Below are positions 8,342 to 15,983 of a DNA stretch of 17,728 bases, piece by piece (position 1 is the stretch's first letter; each line of letters opens with the position of its first letter). Position numbers and translations under genes: made by a program. A model generated the notes under the pieces. That model saw nothing but the letters and a program-made list of their open reading frames with translations. It ran no database searches and had not been told where the DNA came from. This DNA comes from Coemansia sp. RSA 922 (lineage: Eukaryota > Kickxellomycota > Kickxellomycetes > Kickxellales > Kickxellaceae): the NCBI GenBank assembly GCA_027577415.1, contig JANBQS010000448.1, forward strand, positions 1 to 17,728, given 5' to 3'.

Positions 8342-8852
8342 CGTTGTATCCGCTGTTTTGAGCTTGATGGTGCGGAGATAATGATGCCAAAAAAAAGAGG
8401 GAAGAGAAAAAAGGAGGGGGAGACGAACAGAGGAGAAAGACGATTCAGTCTGTGGTCTGGCCAACTAAAATCGAGAGCTTGGGTGGGGGGAAGAAAGGGA
8501 TAAGAGGCGTCACTTGCTAGTCAAGACAGTGGCTTGTAGAAAACAACGACCTACGAGTTTGTTCTTAATACTTGTGTGGAGAGAGAGAGAGAGCGAGAAC
8601 GATATAGTAAAGTAGCAAAAGGAAGAAAGACAAGAGACGAAATGTCACTTCAAAGGCTCTTGGATGTCTTTCTTCTTTGGCGGGGGAGCTTGTCTTGGCG
8701 GAAAACTCAGTTTTTTTTGTGACTGCAGGGATTTTTAGGGATTATTCTGTATTTTTTCCCGCGCTACTTTAGGAGTAGGTGGATGTTCCATGTCGTATAC
8801 GAATTGGATAACGTATTGCTAAAAAAAGTGGCGGATAAAACAGGAAAGGAAA
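8342..8852. promoter_or_regulatory. MATE upstream region, with a possible cryptic exon pair
   Basis: On the minus strand this lies between the Mo25 stop and the MATE start. Positions about 8389-8446 are purine-rich on the plus strand (CT-rich on the sense strand), consistent with the MATE leader. A (GA)n run of about 13-15 bases lies at 8579-8593. Further in, 8645-8791 on the minus strand opens with ATG and keeps one frame, apart from one TAA, up to a Pro/Lys-rich end (PPPKKKDIQEPLK). A pyrimidine-rich stretch ending in TTTTTTTAG precedes it. This may be a tiny gene or chance; see findings. Confidence 0.35.
8579..8593. repeat. GA dinucleotide microsatellite
   Basis: A short (GA)n run within the spacer upstream of the MATE gene. 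On the MATE sense strand it reads (CT)n, in keeping with the pyrimidine bias of upstream regions in this window. Confidence 0.6.
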
Positions 8853-9887
8853 TTAGTGCTCAGGCAGTGGTGGAAGCAGGCGCTTGATCTCGCGAACCAA
8901 AAATACTTTTTCATCTCTAAACTGCTCGTCGCTGTTCTTGTCGTTCTGAAAGTCGGTAAGGAACTTGACCAGTCTGTCCTTGTTCTTGTACAAGATATTG
9001 TGCACACCAAAGTTCTTTTCCGGGTTGGCCACAAAGATCTTGAAGATGTGGAAGGCCTCGTACTGAATGCTCTTGCTCTTGTCGTTGAGCGCGTTCATCG
9101 TCATCATCAGGTTATCGCTCTGTTTGATATACGATGTCATGACATGGAAGTTTTTGCGCTCCAACAAGATCTCGCCCAGCAGCTTCAGCGACTGCCTCCG
9201 CACCACGTAGTTGTTGGACTGCAATAGCTCCGAGTACTTTGCAAAGAACGCGTCGTAGTTTTCCGTTAGAAAGGCCACCGCCGGCTCCTTGAACTTTGTC
9301 AGTGCTTCGCGGAAGCTCGTAAAGGCATCGCTGGTGACGTCAAAGTTGTCGCCCTCGACGTACCCAAAAAAGTTGAAGAAATCGGGCAGTCCCAGCGTGG
9401 CCTTGACGAGGGCCTCGTGCTTGAAGCATTCGCGCAGCATATTGCCGCAGAATATCGCCGCGTCGGCGTTGGCGTATCCGCACACCAGGCTGGCCAACAC
9501 GTTCTTGCGGCTGACCAAGTAGTCGATGGTCGGCTCGCGCGTGCCGATCTTCCGTCGTAGCAGGATGCCAAAGATGATGCTGACCTCTTTGCGCGTCTCA
9601 AACTCTAGCCTAGACAAGTTGCCAATAAGCAAGGGCAGTAGCTCTGTCGTGTATATCTCCTGTGCCAACTGTGCTACTTGCTCGGACGTCGTGTCTGGCA
9701 CCTTCTTGTCTGCTCCGCCCTCGCGCAAGATCTGGAGCATGCTGGCTACGTTTTTCGATATCTCGTCGTTGGCCTTGGTGCGCTGCTGGTCGCCGCTGCC
9801 GTTAGTGTCTACGCGTGCCATTGCCTCGTGCGTTGCCTTGACTAGTTCAACTGGGCCCTTTTGCTTGGTTTTGAAAAAGAAATTCAT
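8853..9887 (-). CDS. HYM1: Mo25/Hym1 (CAB39-like) scaffold protein
   Basis: Mo25 is a helical-repeat scaffold that binds and activates germinal-centre kinases. In fungi, Hym1 works in the RAM/MOR network (with Kic1 and Cbk1 in yeast) controlling polarity, cell separation and septum formation; in animals CAB39 supports LKB1-STRAD. The 344 residues cover the whole family (human Mo25 is about 340), from MNFFFKTKQKGPVELVKA, equivalent to the start of animal Mo25, to the C-terminal block FQNDKNSDEQFRDEK. Recognisable family segments in order are SEQVAQLAQEIY, LRRKIGTREPT, MLRECFKHEALVK, FDVTSDAFTSF, RRQSLKLLGEILLERKNF and QYEAFHIFKIFVANP. There is no intron. It is divergent from the TTC9-like gene, sharing a 592-nt upstream region. 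Confidence 0.95.
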   Translation of the reverse strand: MNFFFKTKQKGPVELVKATHEAMARVDTNGSGDQQRTKANDEISKNVASMLQILREGGADKKVPDTTSEQVAQLAQEIYTTELLPLLIGNLSRLEFETRKEVSIIFGILLRRKIGTREPTIDYLVSRKNVLASLVCGYANADAAIFCGNMLRECFKHEALVKATLGLPDFFNFFGYVEGDNFDVTSDAFTSFREALTKFKEPAVAFLTENYDAFFAKYSELLQSNNYVVRRQSLKLLGEILLERKNFHVMTSYIKQSDNLMMTMNALNDKSKSIQYEAFHIFKIFVANPEKNFGVHNILYKNKDRLVKFLTDFQNDKNSDEQFRDEKVFLVREIKRLLPPLPEH

Positions 9888-10479
9888 AATACACTTGTCG
9901 ACAATTGTGTGCTTGTTGCAGCAAATAATAATAAACTTGTGCTGTCAGCCCCCTTGAGTGTACTATAAAGTAAACTAGGTACGAGCCATCAACGCAACAG
10001 ACAAAAAAAAGTGAAAGAAAATTAAAAGCAGATATAAAGAGCAAAGTGCGAAAAGAAAAAGAGGGAAGCGGTTTTGTCAACAAACATAGACCACATCGCC
10101 AGACTGATGTTTGTGTGTGACACTCATGATCGAGAATTAGCGCTTGCTGAGCAAAAATCTCGTCAAAGCCAGTCTCGCTAACCAGTCTCACAAAGTTGCA
10201 AAGCGTCAAAGTGCCAAAGTGCCAAAAAAAAGGAAAAGACAAAGTGCCAAAGGCTTTAGAAGGCCTTTTTTGAAACAAAATCCCCCAACATGCCTTTTTG
10301 ATCAAATGTACTTAGTTGGCCGCGTCACTCCCCCTCTTCCTTCTCTCGATCTCATCACCACCCTTTTTTCTATTTTTTGTCTTCAAATCTGCACTTACAC
10401 ACTCTGGCTCTAAAACTTTTGCATTTACTCAATCCAGCTGTGAATCCACTTTTTATCATTTAAAAACGAAAGCAGCGAC
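9888..10479. promoter_or_regulatory. Divergent promoter between HYM1 and the TTC9-like gene
   Basis: This 592-nt stretch must contain the promoters of both flanking genes. On the HYM1 side, about 10001-10069 is nearly all purine on the plus strand, so CT-rich in the HYM1 sense. On the TTC9 side, about 10328-10380 is CT-rich in the plus sense. Between them lies an 8-bp tandem array (10191-10255, listed separately). A tataaag-like element is at 9963-9969. No coding content is seen. Confidence 0.5.
10191..10255. repeat. 8-bp tandem array, unit CAAAGTGC-like
   Basis: Units start at 10191, 10199, 10207, 10215 and 10223, exactly 8 bases apart: CAAAGTTG, CAAAGCGT, CAAAGTGC, CAAAGTGC and the degenerate CAAAAAAA. 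Two more follow at 10240 (CAAAGTGC) and 10248 (CAAAGGCT). The array sits midway in a divergent promoter, which fits a cluster of transcription-factor sites, but a decaying minisatellite is equally possible. Confidence 0.6.
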
Positions 10480-11109
10480 ATGACGACTATTACTGAAACC
10501 TCCTCCGAGTACGAGTCGAAGTACGCCAGCGGAATGGCGCACAAGAACGCCGGCAACCAGCTGTTCAAGGACGAAGAATTCGCCAAGGCCCTCAAGGAGT
10601 ACTACCACGCGCTTCTGTACCTGCGCGGCCTCAACGCCAACCCAATGGATCTGGCGTCTGCTCCCCGTGACCCCGAAAAGCCCACCGAGGAGGACGTCAG
10701 TGACCTGGACAAGGATCTCTCGATCATCCAGACCAACATGGCTGCCTGCCACCTGCGCCTGGACCGCATAGACCGTGTTGTGGCGTGTGCCGATGCCGCG
10801 CACAAGGCCAACCCCTTTAACAAAAAGGCAAAGTTCAAGCTGGCACAGGGCTATATCCGCCAGGGCTGGATTCCCAAGGCCGAGAAGCTTCTCGATGAGC
10901 TGGAGAAGGACTCGCCTCGCGATGCTGCCTTTGCTGTGGAGCGCAGGCTCATCGCCTCCAAGGAGAAGGAGGCCGAGGCCAAGCAGCGCTCGGAGATGCG
11001 CGGCATGTTTGACCGCGCCAACAACAAGCTTGCTGCTGCGGAGGCAGCCGCGGCGGATGAGACCAAGGCGGAGGAGCAGCCCGCTGTCATCCGTAAGAAG
11101 ACCACCTAG
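10480..11109 (+). CDS. TTC9-like tetratricopeptide repeat protein
   Basis: A 209-residue cytosolic TPR protein. The first TPR (about 19-52) contains NAGNQLFKDEEFAKALKEYY and HALLYLRGLN; the last closely resembles the HRALLQLRGL segment of animal TTC9 proteins. After an acidic linker (about 62-80), two more TPR-like units cover about 81-150 (QTNMAACHLRLDR, then FNKKAKFKLAQGYIRQG and AEKLLDELEK). The C-terminus is a charged Ala/Glu/Lys-rich helix. TTC9-family proteins are small TPR adaptors; a link to Hsp90-type or peptidyl-prolyl isomerase partners is known for relatives but is not shown here. The start follows a CT-rich leader. Its last 23 coding bases overlap, on the opposite strand, the predicted final exon of the TCAIM-like gene. 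Confidence 0.75.
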   Translation: MTTITETSSEYESKYASGMAHKNAGNQLFKDEEFAKALKEYYHALLYLRGLNANPMDLASAPRDPEKPTEEDVSDLDKDLSIIQTNMAACHLRLDRIDRVVACADAAHKANPFNKKAKFKLAQGYIRQGWIPKAEKLLDELEKDSPRDAAFAVERRLIASKEKEAEAKQRSEMRGMFDRANNKLAAAEAAAADETKAEEQPAVIRKKTT

Positions 11110-12168
11110 CCAGCCACGCTTGTGCCTCCTTGGGAGTGAGCCAGGTGACTGGCGCTCCTAGCCTGGCGGATACTGTGTAGGTTGGATTGAAGGTACATGG
11201 AGTACTCTACATATCAGACAAGTTGACGTGAATAAATAAATTAACACCAATACACGCGCACGCATTTGCACTCTTGACAGGTGTGTAGAATTACTGCTCT
11301 ACTTACCTTGAATACTGCGTATAGTCGCTGGTACCATGACAAACCCTGGGTATTTGGGTCTGCCCCCTTTGAGCGCTTCCTCCAAGCTGTTGACTACCAT
11401 CACAGGCAAGTTGGACCATGAGCTGTAGTCCAAGAACGGCAGCTTGCTGTCAATGTGAGCAAGAACGCGGCTGTATGAATTTGGTGGAACATTTGGCGCA
11501 AAATACACGCTGTCCCGGTTCAGCTTTAGTTGCCCAGGACCTGGATCTCTTGCGCCCTTGCCAAAATGTTGCTGCTGGCGCAGATGCCTCGTAAGCTCCT
11601 CCTCTATGCCACTGCTAGCAGAGGCCTGGCGGCGCTCGCGGTGGGCCTTTGCTTCGCGCTCCCGAGCGGCTTGGAATCTCGCGACGGCGCTATCGACCAT
11701 GGCTGCCTCTAGCGTGACTGGCTTTGGTGACCCAGCACCCATGGCATGGACGGCAGCTTTGATGTCGCTCAAAGTCGATGGATTGATCTGGATCATGAGA
11801 GACGAGCACAGCGACAAGAGGTCGGCAGTACGCTGTGCTTGTAGCTGCGGCAAGCCCGACGTGCGAGTCTTATTAAAGCTAAATGCTACCGAGTTGAGCT
11901 TGCTGTCGCCGCTGTCTCGAAAGCCTACTTCGATCGGCTTGGAGGTGATCTTTGCCTGGAATGATGCGCTGAGCTCTGCTCTGGAATGCGCAGAGTTCAT
12001 GTCCTCGAATAGCGGGCGCATTAGCTCTTGTAGGCGCTGGACAGAGGCTTGATTCTTTTGTCGAATGACTGGCTCGTTGGCGTAAAAGTCTGGATGGATC
12101 TTGAGCATGACATTGCGCATGAGCGGCTTTACCAGGAGTCGCAGCTTTGATGCAGCGTCGTTGGCCAT
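11087..12168 (-). CDS. DUF4460/TCAIM-like protein, two exons
   Basis: Exon 1 is 11307-12168 (287 codons plus one base) and exon 2 is predicted at 11087-11172. The N-terminus has a J-domain-like HPD (25-27) in LKIHPDFYANEP, followed by NQASVQRLQELMRP, typical of DUF4460 in TCAIM (T-cell activation inhibitor, mitochondrial) and relatives. The C-terminal half would correspond to DUF4461. Unspliced, the frame ends right after a perfect donor: CAAG then GTAAGT at 11301-11306, with a stop inside the intron. Joining at CTACACAG (acceptor ending 11173) restores the phase and adds 28 residues rich in Trp, Pro and Ala, ending at TGA 11087-11089. Total is about 315 residues and the intron is 134 nt. The basic N-terminus is compatible with mitochondrial targeting. 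Function in fungi is unknown. It is divergent from the gene at 12453. Confidence 0.65.
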
Positions 12169-12452
12169 GGTCTTGACTTTGGAATGAGAATAACAACAAC
12201 AGACTTCTTCTACGAGCCTCTACCAAAAAAGAAAATTTTCGAGGCGGCAAACCAGAGGCCACTTGATAGCGTTATGGTGGGGGGGCGGAACTTGACTGCG
12301 CTTACAAACTTTTTTCTGTTGAGCTTCTTTTCTCCCCTCCACACTACGCGGCCCTTTCTTTCTCACACCTTCTTTTCCTTTCTTTTAAAAATCACCTCAA
12401 TTCATCACTCTTATCCCTCTTTCTTTTTTTGTACTTTTCTTATTGCATTCTA
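12169..12452. promoter_or_regulatory. Divergent promoter, TCAIM-like gene and nuclear protein gene
   Basis: A 284-nt divergent spacer. The right half (about 12320-12450) is dominated by C/T, with long TTTCTTT blocks ending 10-15 nt before the ATG at 12453, the same leader type as LAS1 and RBG2. A seven-G run lies at about 12279-12286. No coding frame with recognisable content. Confidence 0.4.
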
Positions 12453-13001
12453 ATGACTGGACACATGAATTCTGGAGCTGTGTTGATGGGGAAGCGGCGT
12501 AGAGCTGACTCTTGTGACGCCACAGCAGCTCCTATGCCAGAGGGCGAGCAGCATAAACGTAAAGTCAAGCGCACGCGTATTTACACTCGCCACGAAGAAC
12601 ACGATGCTTACTGGAAGCCGGCTCCGTATCCAGGCCTATGGCCTGTAGGGCATCCGTCGAGCACAATGGAGCAAGCGGTGCTAGCAAACAGCCCTGGTGA
12701 TGGCTGCAACAGTCACATGCACTACGACAACGGCTTTCCGCATCACGCCAGCCGGTTTTTGGGCGCGGGCAGCTTGGCTACGCCGGCCACGTCGCCGCCG
12801 TCGCAGGGAGTGCTGTCGTCGATTGATGACTGCGATGACGAAGATATGGACCAGGACATGGATGAGGATGACTACGAGTCGGACATCAATCCAAACAGTG
12901 AGTACTACAGCATCAATAAGCTTTTGAAGTCCTTGCACGACGAGCGCGAGATGCGGCGCCAGCAGCGATACGCGGCGAGCGGTGGCTCCCGCACTAGCTA
13001 A
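12453..13001 (+). CDS. Unrecognised probable nuclear protein, 182 residues
   Basis: I do not recognise a family. The frame opens at 12429, but the ATG at 12453 is preferred because the preceding codons lie in the pyrimidine-rich leader. Two basic clusters look like nuclear localisation signals: KRRR (14-17) and KRKVKRTR (35-42). The middle (45-120) is rich in Pro, Gly, His and Ser and probably disordered. An acidic block rich in Asp/Glu spans about 125-144. A C-terminal segment (about 148-172, containing SEYYSINKLLKSLHDERE) looks like an amphipathic helix followed by Arg/Gln and may be the only folded or partner-binding part. The basic, disordered, acidic and helix layout fits a small transcription or chromatin regulator, which is inference. 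It is single-exon. Confidence 0.6.
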   Translation: MTGHMNSGAVLMGKRRRADSCDATAAPMPEGEQHKRKVKRTRIYTRHEEHDAYWKPAPYPGLWPVGHPSSTMEQAVLANSPGDGCNSHMHYDNGFPHHASRFLGAGSLATPATSPPSQGVLSSIDDCDDEDMDQDMDEDDYESDINPNSEYYSINKLLKSLHDEREMRRQQRYAASGGSRTS

Positions 13002-13256
13002 CTCGGTCTTTTAATTTTGCTTTTATATCTGTGACTCTGTTAATACATATGCATTCGCATCTATTCCCCCCTTAGCTTTGTGGGCTTAATAGACGCGGTC
13101 TGCTGTACACACGAGTGACGAGTGGCGATCGCCCCACACAGCTGGGCCATAGAAAGCGACGTGGAAAGCAGCAGGGTGCGCCCTCTTCTTGTTTTCTCTT
13201 CGTTTGTTTCTTTTTTTTGTATACTTTATTTATTCGACCTTGGCTATATCACATTA

Positions 13257-13914
13257 ATGGGCGCTACTACGACGACGAGCACATTTTTCCGGGACATTGT
13301 ATGGCGCATAGTCAACGTCGTGGTGGCTGCGCTGTGGATAGTGGCGGCGGGGTTCATGTTCTCCGACCGCCAGTTTCAGACCGTCATGCCGGGTCTGTTT
13401 CTGCTTGTGGTTGGCGTCGCCTCGATTGTCTTTGAGTTCTGGCGGCCTGTCGATATAGTCGACAACTGTCGCTTCCTGTGGAACTTTCTCGGCCGAGGAG
13501 TACGTAAGTGAAGCCCTCCAGAACCTGTTTCTTATTTCGTCCTTGATTTTTTTTTCCTTTTTGCGTCTGTCGATGCCGATGCGTGCATGAACCTGCTTGC
13601 AATACTAATGATATCTATTGTGTCCTTTCTGGGTTTGATATTGTAGTCTTTTTGCTGTAAGTGGCGACGGAATCGGCTGCCATTGTGTGTGTGTTTTTTT
13701 GTTGATACTAACTGGGGTTCTATTTCTATTTCTTTTTTTTTTTTGGCTGAATAGGATGGGATGTGCTGTAGTGAGTTTCAGGGTCGTGACGTATGTGGCG
13801 GCCGGCTTTTCGTGGTTTTTCGGAATCGTGTATATTGTTCTCTGGTTCACGTCGTTTACAACGCTTTTCCCCGTCGGCAGCCCTGCTGTGCCTTACCCCG
13901 AGCAGTATGTCTGA
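13257..13914 (+). CDS. COPI-associated (Tvp15-like) membrane protein 1, with a 10-nt microexon
   Basis: First of three tandem members of the COPI-associated family (PF08507; yeast Tvp15), small four-helix membrane proteins of Golgi vesicles. The predicted exons are 13257-13503, 13647-13656 and 13755-13914, giving 138 residues. Both donors are GTAAGT; the acceptors are TTGTAG and AATAG. Intron 2 contains a perfect TACTAAC branch site. The middle exon is only 10 nt (tctttttgct), and it restores the family core GRG-V-LFLLMGC, which aligns with GRGIFYVFIGC and GRGLFYLIFGS of the two downstream paralogs. Skipping it shifts the frame into an early stop. Hydrophobic segments lie at about 15-34, 43-61, 80-97 and 100-120. 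The ATG at 13257 is preferred over one at 13122, which lies before the CT-rich leader (13179-13235). Confidence 0.8.
13647..13656 (+). other. Predicted 10-nt microexon
   Basis: Ten bases sit between an acceptor (ttgtag, ending 13646) and a perfect donor (gtaagt, starting 13657). They supply the codons joining GRGV to MGCAVV in Tvp15-like protein 1. The flanking introns are 143 and 98 nt. Confidence 0.75.
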
Positions 13915-14316
13915 AAAGAGGAGGAACTGACATGACCGTTTATTTATAGAATTTTTGCTCGCGTGTCTACTGGAGCTTTGTTTACTGGTATTTGTTTATG
14001 ATTTGTTAATGCGCATATGCCTACATCGTGTTTATTTGCCAAATATCTCTCAGACTTTTAGAACAAAGTTTGAGGCCTTCCTTTTTTTAAACAAGAAAGA
14101 GCTTTTGTGCGGAGCCTTTCGCGTGCGGAGAATGTGATGAAAGCCTCCACGGATATCTGCTGACTATCTTGGCCTTCTTGGCTCATAGTGATGTGGGTGG
14201 CGGACATACCCCTGGCTTGCCAAGCATTTTGTCATACTAGCCTCGCTTCTTTCATCCGTTCTCGCTAAATTTTACATTTTATATACCCTTTACTCTTTTT
14301 GTTACATTAACCAAAG
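13915..14316 (+). promoter_or_regulatory. Spacer between Tvp15-like genes 1 and 2
   Basis: About 400 bases holding the 3' end of the first paralog (a tttatttata stretch near 13940 may belong to its 3' processing region) and the promoter of the second. A TATA-like tttatatacc lies about 40 nt before the ATG at 14317, in a T/C-rich leader. The 60-codon frame at 13955-14137 has no recognisable content. Confidence 0.4.
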
Positions 14317-14961
14317 ATGGCGCTTACATACTTTCGCAACTTGAACGAGCGCTTGCGTCGACCTGGCGGGCCGCCACTCTACTTTCGGATCGCCAATATC
14401 ATCGTAGCGATATTGATGATCGTCGCCGGCATAGCGTTCTTCACTTGGTCCAACTTTCTACGCATTATGTTTGGTATCTTTGAAATTGTGTTTGCCATCT
14501 GGATCATCATGTTTGAGCTGGCAGAGATGGCATGGCTGACACCCTACGTTCAGTTCATGTTTACCTGGCGTGGCCGCGGTATCTTCTACGTATTCATTGG
14601 ATGCCTTACGCTCGGATACAAGGCGCTGGGATGGATTCTAGGCGCTATTATCATTGGTATTGGTATTGGCTATATTGTGCTTTCGTTTACTACTAAGCGG
14701 CACGAAAACTATATGACTGGTACTGGGATTGCCGGAACAGAGACTATGTACCGCGATAGCTCGATCGCGCATAAGGGCTTGGGTGGTGCGGGTCTGAGCA
14801 TGTATGGCGGCGGAATACCTCAGACCCAGCAAGGCGGCAATGTTATTCCTCAGATCAGCGTTTCTCAGTACTCGTCGGATCAGTTTGGCCACGGCCCGAC
14901 TGCACCCAACCCGGCTCAGTCCCGCTCGACACACGCAGACTACCTTCACTCGCCAGTTTAG
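14317..14961 (+). CDS. COPI-associated (Tvp15-like) membrane protein 2
   Basis: The second tandem member of PF08507, 214 residues and intronless. Four hydrophobic helices lie at about 22-42, 48-68, 87-103 and 105-125. The conserved loop-helix motif reads RGRGIFYVFIGCLTLG (85-100), and a glutamate after the second helix (FELAE) matches the EF or EFIHL of its neighbours. Both point to a small Golgi/vesicle membrane protein of the Tvp15 type. Unlike yeast Tvp15 (about 143 residues), it has a long C-terminal tail (about 126-214) rich in Gly, Gln, Ser and Thr with several Tyr, probably cytosolic and disordered. It has no clear dilysine retrieval signal. Confidence 0.85.
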   Translation: MALTYFRNLNERLRRPGGPPLYFRIANIIVAILMIVAGIAFFTWSNFLRIMFGIFEIVFAIWIIMFELAEMAWLTPYVQFMFTWRGRGIFYVFIGCLTLGYKALGWILGAIIIGIGIGYIVLSFTTKRHENYMTGTGIAGTETMYRDSSIAHKGLGGAGLSMYGGGIPQTQQGGNVIPQISVSQYSSDQFGHGPTAPNPAQSRSTHADYLHSPV

Positions 14962-15218
14962 TAAATTAAATTATTTTCCGTAGACATGCAAGCAACGTGC
15001 TTGATTAAACGCAGTAGCGCGTTGAGGGAAAGTAGGGATGAGTGCAGACAATTCGCCGTAAGCTCTATAGTGCTTCTATTGTGCGAAAGAAAAAAAAGGA
15101 CAACAAGTCCTTATGAAGCGACAACCAGGCTAAATGCACTCCACCTGTTTCTCCTCTTCTCTCCCTGAAAACAATTTTTTTTATCTTACTCCCTATTATA
15201 AATATTGTCGTTGTAGAG
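14962..15218 (+). promoter_or_regulatory. Spacer between Tvp15-like genes 2 and 3
   Basis: 257 bases with the 3' end of gene 2 and the promoter of gene 3. About 15142-15190 is T/C-rich, ending near the ATG at 15219. No coding content is seen. Confidence 0.35.
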
Positions 15219-15869
15219 ATGACCTTACCATATATCATTGCTCGCCGGCCACTTCGCTTCAGCCGAGCGCTGACATTGCCGCTGATGTTGCTCAACGTCT
15301 TACTCGGCGTCTTGGTGTTTGTTCAAGGCTGTCTGTCGCTTGCAACGGGCGAAGTTCGTCACATAATGCTAGGTATTGTGTGTCTAATTGCTGGAATTCT
15401 CGTCATCTCGATGGAGTTTATCCACTTGGCTGCCATTCGCATGTACGCCTCGTTCCTGTTCTCGTTCACTGGCCGCGGACTGTTCTACCTGATATTCGGC
15501 AGTCTGACTATCGGCGATACCAAGGCAGAACTCGGTATTGGCTTGGTCTTGGTTATTTTATCGCTGATGTTTATCGGACTGTCCCTAGTATCTACCGTAT
15601 ACTATGACGATCCGCAGGACGAGTATGCTACGATGATCTACAATATTCAGCATGGCTTTTATGGCAATGTGCAAAAGCCTGACCCACATAATATGTCTAC
15701 CGGCAAGAAGAGCAGGCGCTCAGGTAATGCATTTGCTGGCCAGGGTATTAGCAGCAGCGATACATTCAACATGTCAGGCGCGTCGTATTTGCCGCAGTCG
15801 GCTATCGACTATAGCAGCTCTATGGCCACATCTGGACTAAGCGCCATCGACAAGCCACCTCGCATCTAA
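15219..15869 (+). CDS. COPI-associated (Tvp15-like) membrane protein 3
   Basis: The third tandem member of PF08507, 216 residues and intronless. Four hydrophobic helices lie at about 19-40, 47-67, 78-98 and 104-125. The family core reads FTGRGLFYLIFGSLTIG (83-99), preceded by MEFIHL after helix 2. The C-terminal tail (about 128-216) is polar and rich in Ser, Gly, Asn and Tyr, like that of gene 2 but without clear identity. Gene 1 lacks such a tail. Shared topology, orientation and adjacency argue for tandem duplication, while the low overall identity makes the duplication old. Its 3' end converges with RRP46, 114 nt apart. Confidence 0.85.
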   Translation: MTLPYIIARRPLRFSRALTLPLMLLNVLLGVLVFVQGCLSLATGEVRHIMLGIVCLIAGILVISMEFIHLAAIRMYASFLFSFTGRGLFYLIFGSLTIGDTKAELGIGLVLVILSLMFIGLSLVSTVYYDDPQDEYATMIYNIQHGFYGNVQKPDPHNMSTGKKSRRSGNAFAGQGISSSDTFNMSGASYLPQSAIDYSSSMATSGLSAIDKPPRI

Positions 15870-15983
15870 CACAACATTTCAGCCATTTTCATCGCTTTCC
15901 CAAACATTTTTTTATATAAATCAAACAGCGCTCAAGCAAAGTAACGATTAATATACTAGGCTAGGCCACAGAATGGTCTCGCC

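Noticed and set aside
8342..8464. N-terminal extension of the MATE transporter to an ATG at 8464
   Set aside because: The 41 codons cover a CT-rich leader-like tract and add nothing resembling the family; the ATG at 8341 is more likely. Not formally excluded.
11173..11206. Alternative acceptor at 11207 (ATATGTAG) for the TCAIM-like gene
   Set aside because: With the phase set by the donor it gives a tail rich in His and Ser, less protein-like than the tail from the acceptor at 11173; kept only as a fallback.
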